This document shows, piece after piece, positions 5,430 through 11,318 of a stretch of DNA of 11,378 bases (the first letter of the stretch is position 1; each line of letters opens with the position of its first letter). This stretch comes from Metabacillus rhizolycopersici (GTDB lineage Bacteria; Bacillota; Bacilli; Bacillales; Bacillaceae). A program made the translations under genes and the position numbers. The stretch covers positions 1 through 11,378 of the forward strand of contig NZ_JAIQUM010000110.1 in assembly GCF_020075705.1 (NCBI RefSeq), given 5' to 3'. The notes below the pieces were generated by a model that was not told the DNA's origin, ran no database searches, and saw only the letters and a list, made by a program, of their open reading frames with translations.

Positions 5430-6611
5430 TTATCTCACGCCGACAAAAGCGACTACTTTTTTGAGTGTCGTTCCCTGAACTAAAAGAGAAAATACAACAT
5501 TACTGAACGTCATCGCTAAAAGCAACTCTCGCCCTTCAAACTCCGGTGTAACACTTAATATAAGAGCAATAGAAAGAGAACCTTTTAATCCTCCCCAGGC
5601 AATTACATGCTTCCAGGAAGTAGGAATGCTTTTATCAAAAGCAAGACTGATATACACGGCAACAAATCGAGCCAAGAGTACGATTAGAATACTCCCAATA
5701 ATCAACCATCCTTTATCTAAAAAATTAATATTACTGACTTCTAACCCTACCAATAAGAAAATAAGTGCATTCGAGAGGAAGGCAACAATTTCCCAAAAGG
5801 AATCCATTTTCTCATGTGTCAGGTCAGACATCCCAATATTTTTCCCATATGTCCCGAGGATTAAACCAGCTGTCACGACTGCGATCACACCTGAAACATG
5901 AAAATGTTCCCCAATATCAAAAGCACCGTAAAAGAGAACCATGGAAAGTCCGATTTCTACCAAATAATTGTCGATTTTGGACGTAATACGGGAAGCAATA
6001 AATCCGCATACTCCACCGATAAGGATACCTCCACTGACCACTTTTACGAACTCAATAGAAGCCTCAAAAGTGCCTGTTAGACTTAATACAGTGGTCACAA
6101 GTGCAATTTTAAATAATACAACAGCTACTCCGTCATTCGCTAAACTTTCTCCTTCGACAATAATGGATAACCGTTTATTCAAGCCGATAGCTTTGAAAAT
6201 ACTAAGGACTGAAACAGGATCGGTGGCAGCCATCAATGCTCCGAAGATTAGTGCTTGTTGTAGAGAAAGGTTTATTAGAAAGTACATTAGAAAAGAAACG
6301 ATTAAAAACGTCAAGAATGTTCCAACAAATGATAATAATAGGATAGGTTTCTTACTCTTGTTTAGTTCATTAATCGGAAGTTTAAGCGCTGCATCTCCTA
6401 ATAGAGCTGATAAAAAGATTAAAATGACTGTAGTTTGGAATACAGTATCAGTTGCAGCATAACTCTTGACCTCAGACAAGCCGGGAATAGGTAGAATCCC
6501 TATTATCAATCCAACAATAACAAGAAATGTAGGATACGGTTGTTTCATTTTTTCTGCGATAAAAACAATCCCTACCGCGATAGCCAGTAAAATGATCCAG
6601 TATGTAATCAT
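5430..6611 (-). CDS. nhaP: CPA1/NhaP-type Na+(K+)/H+ antiporter
   Basis: Polytopic membrane antiporter exchanging cytoplasmic Na+ or K+ for external H+. With the start chosen here it has 393 residues and about 12 hydrophobic segments, ending just after the last one without the long C-terminal regulatory tail found in some CPA1 members. Diagnostic CPA1 motifs: ATDPVSV (129-135), EGESLANDG (153-161, including the Asn-Asp ion-binding pair), Arg315 in LLARF, and WGGLKGS (339-345). The frame is open from a TTG at 6629, but AAAGGGAG lies inside that extension, 9 bases before ATG 6611, so 6611 is preferred. It stands alone on the minus strand, with tandem 19-bp repeats about 130 bases upstream. Whether Na+ or K+ is preferred cannot be told from sequence; the symbol is by family. 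Confidence 0.9.
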   Translation of the reverse strand: MITYWIILLAIAVGIVFIAEKMKQPYPTFLVIVGLIIGILPIPGLSEVKSYAATDTVFQTTVILIFLSALLGDAALKLPINELNKSKKPILLLSFVGTFLTFLIVSFLMYFLINLSLQQALIFGALMAATDPVSVLSIFKAIGLNKRLSIIVEGESLANDGVAVVLFKIALVTTVLSLTGTFEASIEFVKVVSGGILIGGVCGFIASRITSKIDNYLVEIGLSMVLFYGAFDIGEHFHVSGVIAVVTAGLILGTYGKNIGMSDLTHEKMDSFWEIVAFLSNALIFLLVGLEVSNINFLDKGWLIIGSILIVLLARFVAVYISLAFDKSIPTSWKHVIAWGGLKGSLSIALILSVTPEFEGRELLLAMTFSNVVFSLLVQGTTLKKVVAFVGVR

Positions 6612-6955
6612 CCTTATGCTCCCTTTCAATGATGCATGTTACACCAATTAACCTCATTAACGTCTGTATAACATACCCTTTATTACTATCATTTACATTA
6701 CTTAGGCTTCGTATAATATGTAGCTTTGAAATTTTAAAAGTTGTACTGTTTTGAAAAAGTCGTACCGTTTTGAAAAAAGTTTAATCTTTTTAGAAGGATA
6801 AATCTAAAGGAAACATTGTTATATCAGCATTTATAAAACATTTTGATCGAACTTTTTTATAAAAACCACACAATTATTCAAATTAAAAGAATCCACTTTA
6901 ATCAAACTTTATTTTAAAGTAACAATAATGTTTCCACGTATGAGTAAAATAATAT
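6612..6955. other. Intergenic region between the antiporter and the Mn2+ riboswitch
   Basis: No gene is seen. It holds the antiporter leader (minus strand, with TATTAT at about 6714-6719 as a weak -10 candidate), the tandem repeats described separately, and several short AT-rich inverted repeats (for example TTATAAAA near 6831 with TTTTATAA near 6857). None of the latter has a recognisable role. Confidence 0.4.
6736..6772. repeat. Tandem direct repeats, possible operator upstream of the antiporter
   Basis: AAAAGTTGTACTGTTTTG (6736-6753) and AAAAGTCGTACCGTTTTG (6755-6772) are 16 of 18 identical with a 19-bp period, about two helical turns. Each has an imperfect palindrome centred on GTAC between A and T runs. 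A third, degenerate AAAAAAGTTTAATCTTTT follows at 6773-6790. Such spacing is typical of cooperative regulator binding; the regulator is unknown. Confidence 0.5.
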
Positions 6956-6984
6956 TTGACATGTTTATAGAAAGTATATTATAT
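6956..6984 (+). promoter_or_regulatory. Sigma-A promoter for the Mn2+ riboswitch transcript
   Basis: Perfect -35 TTGACA at 6956-6961 and TTATAT at 6979-6984 with 17-base spacing (TATTAT at 6977-6982 is an alternative -10). Transcription would start near 6991, about 20 bases before the aptamer. Confidence 0.7.
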
Positions 6985-7003
6985 TTGCCTTAAATAGTTG
7001 AAT

Positions 7004-7106
7004 AGTTCTCCTAAAGGGGAGTAGCTTTTACAACAAAGTCGTCATTTCGGAGTGCTGTCGCTCTCGGCTTTGTTGGCAACATAACGTTGTTAGCAAGACC
7101 TTTACC
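7004..7106 (+). promoter_or_regulatory. yybP-ykoY manganese riboswitch
   Basis: The two conserved loop signatures of this class are present: CTAAAGGGGAGTAGC at 7011-7025 and TAGCAAGACCTTTACC at 7091-7106. They are brought together by P1 (TAAAGG 7012-7017 with CCTTTA 7099-7104). In between are a long stem CAACAAAG/CTTTGTTG (7031-7038 with 7067-7074) and a small CAAC/GTTG hairpin (about 7077-7088). The class binds Mn2+ and usually turns on manganese exporters (MntP, TerC/YkoY and P-type ATPase families). Here the first intact downstream gene is a PAP2 phosphatase. Confidence 0.85.
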
Positions 7107-7127
7107 TGCCGGTAAAGGTCTTTATTT
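7097..7127 (+). terminator. First terminator of the Mn2+ riboswitch
   Basis: GACCTTTACC-TGCC-GGTAAAGGTC (7097-7120) is a perfect 10-bp stem followed by TTTATTT. Its 5' arm is also the 3' strand of aptamer helix P1, so Mn2+-stabilised P1 and this terminator exclude each other. Confidence 0.8.
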
Positions 7128-7135
7128 GTATAAAA

Positions 7136-7170
7136 AAAACCTTTACCTGGTGGTAAAGGTTTTTTTATTT
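7136..7170 (+). terminator. Second, nearly identical terminator of the Mn2+ riboswitch
   Basis: AAAACCTTTACC-TGGT-GGTAAAGGTTTT is a 12-bp stem with a long T-tail ending at 7170. Its arms repeat those of the first terminator, so the 3' arm of hairpin 1 can also pair with the 5' arm of hairpin 2. Confidence 0.85.
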
Positions 7171-7357
7171 GGTAAATTTCGGTGGGAGGAAGAGTATAGA
7201 AAATAGTCTTTAAATTGAAAGGAGGTTGATAAACTTCAAACAGTCATGCAAAGTCAGAAACTAGACCAATTTAGGAATTTAAATTCAAATAGTGGGGTGA
7301 TGACGAAATGAAATAAGTAAGGAATGATTACATATCATTAGGAAGGAGTGATGTACA
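7171..7357 (+). other. Leader between the Mn2+ terminators and the PAP2 gene, with orphan ribosome binding sites
   Basis: GAAAGGAGG at 7217-7225 is a near-perfect ribosome binding site with no ATG, GTG or TTG at usable distance. An open stretch MQSQKLDQFRNLNSNSGVMTK (ATG 7246, 21 codons) follows 20 bases later, then GTGGGGTG before very short ORFs. This looks like the remains of one or more genes or leader peptides. No family recognised. Confidence 0.35.
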
Positions 7358-8080
7358 TTGTTTCGGAAATGCATAGAGGGATTCTCTGTCTCCCCTCTTG
7401 TGATAGTTTGGGGAATTACTGGCTTGTTTTTTTCTAGTGCTTGTTTATACCTATTTACTCGTTTATCAAGTGATTTAATGGAAAAAAGGCCATTCCTATT
7501 TGATCAGAAAGTTATTGATACTGTCAGATTGTATGCTTCACCAGCAATGGATAGATTCATGCTTTTTATAACAGAAATGGGATCAACTTTTATGCTTGGC
7601 CTTCTTCTCGTGATTAGTATGATTTGGCTATTTGTAAAACGTAAAAATCTATGGGGAATGATATTTTACCTCATTACTGTAGCAGGAGGAGGTCTATTAA
7701 ATTTTTGGTTAAAGAGCTTTTTTGAGAGAGAACGTCCCAACGTCAATAGAATCATGGAGGCGGATGGGTTCAGTTTTCCTAGTGGTCATTCCATGGGCAG
7801 TATGACTTATTACGGATTTTTAGGCTATCTAGTGATGCGAAGTAAGTACAAGCCTCTTTCAAAGTTAGGCTGGGTAATTTTGTTTGGTTTAGTTATTTTA
7901 TTGATAGGTATCAGTCGTATTTACTTGGGGGTGCATTATCCTTCTGATGTACTGGCAGGCTACATGGCTGGAAGTGTTTGGCTAGTTTTATGTATTAGTT
8001 TACTAGAAATTGTCTATTTATATAAAGAAAAGAAATATCAATCTACAAAAAGTATGCAAAAGAAAACGGAGGTATCTTAA
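7358..8080 (+). CDS. PAP2-family membrane phosphatase (undecaprenyl-PP or lipid phosphate phosphatase)
   Basis: Integral membrane phosphatase of 240 residues with the three PAP2 catalytic motifs: KSFFERERP (119-127), FPSGHS (140-145) with His144, and SRIYLGVHYPSD (186-197) with the nucleophile-assisting His193. About five or six hydrophobic segments surround them, placing the active site on the outer face. Family members (YodM, BcrC/YwoA and PgpB in Bacillus) remove phosphate from phosphatidylglycerol phosphate or undecaprenyl pyrophosphate; the substrate cannot be decided here. The start is TTG 7358, placed by GGAAGGAG at 7341-7348; the ATG at 7351 is in another frame. The C-terminus is a basic cytoplasmic tail. 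It is the first intact gene behind the Mn2+ riboswitch, and a decayed ORF overlaps its stop. Confidence 0.9.
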   Translation: MFRKCIEGFSVSPLVIVWGITGLFFSSACLYLFTRLSSDLMEKRPFLFDQKVIDTVRLYASPAMDRFMLFITEMGSTFMLGLLLVISMIWLFVKRKNLWGMIFYLITVAGGGLLNFWLKSFFERERPNVNRIMEADGFSFPSGHSMGSMTYYGFLGYLVMRSKYKPLSKLGWVILFGLVILLIGISRIYLGVHYPSDVLAGYMAGSVWLVLCISLLEIVYLYKEKKYQSTKSMQKKTEVS

Positions 8081-8259
8081 TCAAAAACGGACGAAATAAA
8101 CTCTTTTGCTAATCCTCTTCCTTCGCTTGCTGAACAAGCTGGAAATAAGTAGGCAGTAGAAGAACTTAAAGGAGAGGAAACAAGAGTTAAAGCTTTTGAT
8201 CATTATAAGCACCTAAAGGTGTGGCTGAGCTCTATCAGCAAATAACAATAAACTTTTAA
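8080..8259 (+). pseudogene. Decayed small ORF downstream of the PAP2 gene
   Basis: After the PAP2 stop, protein-like sequence continues with several interruptions: EINSFANPLPSLAEQAGNK, a TAG at 8150-8152, AVEELKGEETRVKAFDHYK, then in another frame PKGVAELYQQITINF ending TAA at 8257-8259. GGAGG at 8070-8074 lies the right distance before ATC at 8080-8082, which overlaps the PAP2 TAA as TAATC. A lost TAATG stop-start junction is a plausible origin. Amino-acid composition looks coding (soluble, Glu/Lys/Ala-rich), but the family is not recognised, and chance open frames cannot be excluded. Confidence 0.35.
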
Positions 8260-8275
8260 AAAGGAGATGTGGCTA

Positions 8276-8953
8276 ATGAGAGAGGAGTGGATATTCGCTA
8301 ATAAACACTTATCAAAAATTTCAATTTCTTCAAATCCAAACAACGAGCCTGTATCGATCCATGGATACTCTGATCATTTAAGGTATATTGGTATAGGAAC
8401 TGATGCAGCTGTTTTTCAATCCATTGATGTTCCATCTTATGTATTTAAAATGTATGCAGATGATAAAATTCAAAAGGTTCAAATAGAGGGGAACGTCTAT
8501 GAAGTATTAGGAGACTCACCCTTATTTTCAACATGTTTTGGTTATAAAGATAATTACCTTGTTCTAAACTTCGAGGAAGGAATCACTTTATATGATTGTT
8601 TACTTCAAGGTATTCCTATTCCAAAACAGGTTATTGAAGATGTCGATCAGGCAAGGGAATATGTGCGTCAAAAAGGATTAAATCCTCGTGACATCCACTT
8701 AAAAAATATTTTACTACAAAATGGTAGAGCAAAAATAATTGATGTTTCCGAATATGTTCAACGAGGAGATGATTTAAGATGGGAGCATTTGAAAAAGGCA
8801 TATAATCATTATTACCATTTAATTGAGGGGAAACCTGTTCCACTCCAATTAATAGAAACGATTCGAACAGGATATAATTATAGGAGCAATCATTCTCTCA
8901 CTTTTGAAGAGTTTATGGATAATACTACGTTTCTTACAACGTTTAGAAAATAA
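8276..8953 (+). CDS. yrzF: YrzF-like serine/threonine protein kinase-like protein
   Basis: Small cytoplasmic kinase-fold protein of 225 residues, close in length and wording to B. subtilis YrzF as I recall it. Kinase landmarks: nucleotide loop GIGTDAAVF (39-47), the ATP-anchoring Lys58 in VFKMY, a hinge-like LVLNFEEGITLYDCLL (95-110), catalytic loop NPRDIHLKNILL (136-147) with Asp139 and Asn144, and IIDVSEY (154-160), where Asp156 is the metal-binding Asp although the usual DFG reads DVS. The lobe after this is very short, without a normal activation segment or helical C-lobe, so it is an atypical, minimal kinase. The frame is open from ATG 8267, but AAGGAG (8261-8266) abuts that codon and is 9 bases from ATG 8276, so 8276 is used. 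It lies downstream of the PAP2 gene and just before the CotG-like gene. Confidence 0.85.
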   Translation: MREEWIFANKHLSKISISSNPNNEPVSIHGYSDHLRYIGIGTDAAVFQSIDVPSYVFKMYADDKIQKVQIEGNVYEVLGDSPLFSTCFGYKDNYLVLNFEEGITLYDCLLQGIPIPKQVIEDVDQAREYVRQKGLNPRDIHLKNILLQNGRAKIIDVSEYVQRGDDLRWEHLKKAYNHYYHLIEGKPVPLQLIETIRTGYNYRSNHSLTFEEFMDNTTFLTTFRK

Positions 8954-9322
8954 GAGGATGCAAAATTCTTAATGAGTGTTTTTCAGGAGAGATGAGGAAT
9001 GGGAGGTTTCAATTTTGCGTACAATTCAAATTGATAAAATGGTTTTAGGAGGACAAATTATTTGATATTCTAATTTTTTCTATGAAATAATATAGTATAT
9101 CAATCTATTTTAGTAAGAGACACTTCAAGAAAATCCTTTAATAATATTTATAAAAAATTCAGCAAAATGTTTGAGGTTTGAAAGAAGATCTAGGTGATAA
9201 TTCAACTGGAAACGGTCTTTACCTAATTATGCAAAATGGAGATTTTATACACTAAACTTCTCGCCAATACTAAGTTTTGTCCTTGAACTATGCTGGACTA
9301 AAAAAATGAAAAGAGGTAAAAC
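8954..9322 (+). other. Intergenic region between YrzF and CotG-like genes, with gene fragments
   Basis: AT-rich and without an intact gene. It contains a copy of the YbdM-type kinase start (9003-9065, listed separately) and a 25-codon open frame from TTG 9178 to TAA 9255 reading MKEDLGDNSTGNGLYLIMQN plus GDFIH. That stretch looks like the end of a real protein but has no ribosome binding site. No clear terminator follows yrzF and no convincing sigma-K promoter precedes the CotG-like gene; GerE or SigK sites were searched by eye without success. Confidence 0.4.
9003..9065 (+). pseudogene. Fragment of a YbdM-type kinase gene start
   Basis: Bases 9003-9030 match the start region of the minus-strand kinase (10446-10419) at 26 of 28 positions, including its TTG start codon. 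Translation from TTG 9015 gives MRTIQ-IDKMVLGGQII before a TGA. This lines up with MRAIRKFYQFFVDKPIKKGVVL of the kinase if six residues are missing. Further on, YEII-stop-YI resembles its RYEILSVIG. The rest is gone. It looks like a decayed paralogue or a partial inverted duplication. Confidence 0.5.
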
Positions 9323-9604
9323 ATGTTTAGAAAAATAATGAAACAAATTAAGCAACTATCCCAAGGCAGTAGCGAACGAAGACATGATCATTATCGCCGA
9401 GGTAATCGCAGTGAACGAAGACATGATCATTATCGCCGAGGTAGTAGCAGCGAACGAAGACATGATCATTATCGCCGAGGCAGTAGCAGTGAACGTAGAC
9501 ATAGTTATTATCACCGAGGTAGTAGCAGTAGTAACCGACGTTATAAACAATCTCCAATGAGTGGAAGTAACTACTACAAACGAAAAGGCCGAAGCAGTAG
9601 CTAA
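9323..9604 (+). CDS. CotG-like Ser/Arg/His/Tyr-rich repeat protein (candidate spore coat protein)
   Basis: A 93-residue, very basic, low-complexity protein. After a short amphipathic start (MFRKIMKQIKQLSQ) come four 13-residue repeats of the form SERRHDHYRRGSS (about residues 17-68), the fourth reading SERRHSYYHRGSS, then a degenerate Ser/Arg/Tyr/Lys tail. This is the style of B. subtilis CotG and CotG-like proteins, which are modular, Lys/Arg/Ser-rich coat proteins phosphorylated by the coat kinase CotH; the motif itself is different. ATG 9323 is preceded by AAGAGGT. It lies between two kinase genes: YrzF-like upstream on the same strand, and YbdM-like converging with a 4-base overlap of the stops. 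The regularly spaced Ser-Ser-Ser-Glu-Arg-Arg sites are natural phosphorylation candidates. Coat location and phosphorylation are inferred. Confidence 0.7.
   Translation: MFRKIMKQIKQLSQGSSERRHDHYRRGNRSERRHDHYRRGSSSERRHDHYRRGSSSERRHSYYHRGSSSSNRRYKQSPMSGSNYYKRKGRSSS
9374..9529 (+). repeat. 39-bp tandem repeats within the CotG-like gene
   Basis: Units start with GAACGAAGACATGATCATTA at 9374, 9413 and 9452 and as a diverged copy at 9491, exactly 39 bp (13 codons) apart. The first three are nearly identical at DNA level, showing recent expansion. Copy number is likely to vary between strains. Confidence 0.9.
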
Positions 9605-10434
9605 TCCTCTTCCCTATTGGTTAATTTCCTTTTTTCTGTTACTTTAAGTGCAGCCTTAAGGTCAGTTGAAATTTCACTAGTATTTGAGTAAGGTTCCTTA
9701 ATTTGTAGTAATCTTTTTAGTAAATAAACAGTTTCCTTTTTTAAAGAAAGTTCTTCTGTCCAAGGAAGGGCTTTTTTGTTCTTGGAAGAGTAGGTCGTAT
9801 AAAGCAAATATAACAGTATTTCTCCCAAATCATAGTAGTCCTGTAGTTTCATCTCTAGAATTTCGTCTTGTTTGTTAGGTAAAGAACGAAGGGGAGAGTG
9901 AAATGGGGCAACTGCCACTTTATGCTTTGATAAACCAAAATCAATCAAAAAAAGCTCATTGTTTTTTAATAACATGTTTGGAATACGTAAATCTTGATGG
10001 TAAATGTCTTTTTTGTGAAGATAATCCACTAACTCTAGCAGGTGAGAAAGAATGAGTAGAGACTCGTTCTCGTTAAAAGTATTTTTCCTTAAAAAAATCT
10101 TATCTTCCAGATTATCGCCTTCAATGAAACTCATTACATAAAATAAGGATCCGTTATTTGAAAAGGCTTCAAATAATATCGGTATATTTTTGTGGTTTAG
10201 CATACGTAAAACAGAGATTTCATTTTCAAACATCTCCACCTCTTTACGGCGCTTACTTGGACGAAGCTGTTTGATCACTTTATTCTCGTTTGTTTTTAAA
10301 TATCTGCACAGATAAACAATTCCATAGCTTCCCGTTCCTATAACGCTCAAAATCTCATAGCGATCTTTCAAAACTACTCCTTTTTTAATGGGTTTGTCTA
10401 CAAAGAATTGATAAAATTTTCGAATTGCACGCAA
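9601..10434 (-). CDS. ybdM: YbdM-like Hanks-type Ser/Thr protein kinase
   Basis: Soluble single-domain kinase of 277 residues with the start used here, resembling B. subtilis YbdM (about 256), which has been reported to phosphorylate DegS. Numbered from an upstream TTG at 10458 (8 residues longer): Gly loop GTGSYGIVY (41-49), Lys63 in VIKQ, helix-C Glu80, catalytic loop YHQDLRIPNML (153-163) with Asp156 and Asn161, DFG at 173-175, and DYYDLGEILLYLLY (207-220). HQDLRIPN replaces the usual HRDLKxxN: the Arg before the catalytic Asp is Gln, and the Lys two after it is Arg. No PASTA or membrane segment. TTG 10434 is preferred because GAGAGG is 8 bases upstream and YbdM aligns from here; the TTG at 10458 has no ribosome binding site. 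It follows the frameshifted HTH gene by 29 bases. Its TAG overlaps the TAA of the CotG-like gene. Confidence 0.88.
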   Translation of the reverse strand: MRAIRKFYQFFVDKPIKKGVVLKDRYEILSVIGTGSYGIVYLCRYLKTNENKVIKQLRPSKRRKEVEMFENEISVLRMLNHKNIPILFEAFSNNGSLFYVMSFIEGDNLEDKIFLRKNTFNENESLLILSHLLELVDYLHKKDIYHQDLRIPNMLLKNNELFLIDFGLSKHKVAVAPFHSPLRSLPNKQDEILEMKLQDYYDLGEILLYLLYTTYSSKNKKALPWTEELSLKKETVYLLKRLLQIKEPYSNTSEISTDLKAALKVTEKRKLTNREED

Positions 10435-10463
10435 AATTGAAACCTCTCTCTCCTTCAAAATAT

Positions 10464-10884
10464 TTATTTTTTTATTTTACGGTATAGAGTCATTCTGGAT
10501 ACACCAGCTCTTTTTGCGGCTTCAGTTAGAGTTACACCTTGCGCCATCAGATAAAATAGCATGATTGGCTTCAATTTCCTCACTCAACTCAGGAGATTGT
10601 TTCTTAAAAGATTTTACTATCTTTGTGATTTTACTAAATGCATATTTTTTTACTTCACTATAAGGAATCCATATTTCTCTATTCTGAATCTGTTCGTATA
10701 GAGACGATATAACTGTATCACGGTGATCAGGAGGGAGTTTCCTTGTTGTACGTCTTTCTTTCATCTTATCGTGGTAAAGTTTATAAAGTTCCGTTGCAAT
10801 CCAATCCTTTTGACTATTTTTCAATTGTGAAAAACGTTTGTTTGTTTGAAGAAGCTTTCCATTTACCTTTAAATGATTTTTCAT
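10464..10884 (-). pseudogene. Frameshifted HTH-type DNA-binding protein gene upstream of the kinase
   Basis: ATG 10884, with AAAGGACGG 6 bases upstream, opens a frame of 120 codons ending at 10522 (MKNHLKVNGKLLQTNKRFSQ...). The end of that frame (EANHAILSDGARCNSN) is not protein-like, while the neighbouring frame reads RKLKPIMLFYLMAQGVTLTE then AAKRAGVSRMTLYRKIKK to TAA at 10464, a clear Fis/resolvase-type helix-turn-helix. Total length is 421 bases, one more than a multiple of three, so a single-base shift near 10575-10590 (around the minus-strand GAGTGAGGAAA) separates the halves. The N-terminal part (FSQLKNSQKDWIATELYKLY, REIWIPYSEVKKYAFSK) is a helical domain I could not place. If repaired, the product would be about 140 residues and a likely regulator co-transcribed with the kinase. 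Sequencing error, programmed frameshift or true decay are all possible. Confidence 0.6.
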
Positions 10885-11318
10885 TAAGAACCGTCCTTTA
10901 CATCTTACTTGACTTAGCTTTTAAAATTTTAACATAATTGTTATTGTCTCACTTTACTAGAAGAAGAAAAAGCGTCTCCACTTATTGTAGAAACGTGACT
11001 CTTTTAATGGAATAACTAAAATATGGGCTTATTCCTAAAATCGCTTATAGCTTGTTGAATGAACGCACCTATTTAGTTGAAATATTTTACAATTTTACCC
11101 AGGTTCAATTTCATCATTGACCTTTATCTCTATATCTTTTAATATCCATTCAGCAGCGGAAAACACATTATTGGCAATATTATTGTTCCTCAAAAAGCAC
11201 GGAGAGGGATTCTTTTTTTAATGGAACCATGCTATCGTTAAGATTTGTTGGGAAAGGAAGGTTTTTCTCCTTATCCGCATTTCTTTGGTATAGTGTAAAA
11301 AAAGTGGGAGTTGATAGG
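10885..11318. other. Mostly non-coding right-hand intergenic region
   Basis: No intact gene is seen. GGAATAA (11009-11015) and TTATTCC (11029-11035) form a 7-bp stem without a T-tail. On the minus strand an open frame from TTG 11193 to TAA 11095 reads LRNNNIANNVFSAAEWILKD then IEIKVNDEIEPG; it looks protein-like at its end but has no ribosome binding site, and may be the tail of a decayed gene. TATAGT at 11289-11294 is a possible -10 for the CDS at 11319, without a clear -35. Confidence 0.35.

Noticed and set aside
5968..6462. Plus-strand open frame of 164 codons opposite the antiporter gene
   Set aside because: The minus-strand antiporter has all CPA1 motifs over this stretch; the plus-strand product has no recognisable features and no ribosome binding site.
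9374..9529. Regular 39-bp repeats considered as a CRISPR-like array
   Set aside because: There are no unique spacers; the repeats are contiguous, in frame and encode a 13-residue protein repeat.
9348..9557. Minus-strand Tyr/Asp/Val-rich open frames opposite the CotG-like gene
   Set aside because: They are repetitive only because the CotG-like repeats are read backwards; no ribosome binding site or plausible start.
10965..11006. Possible terminator with A-run and CTTTT flanks
   Set aside because: The arms pair only partially (many mismatches), so it was not called a terminator.
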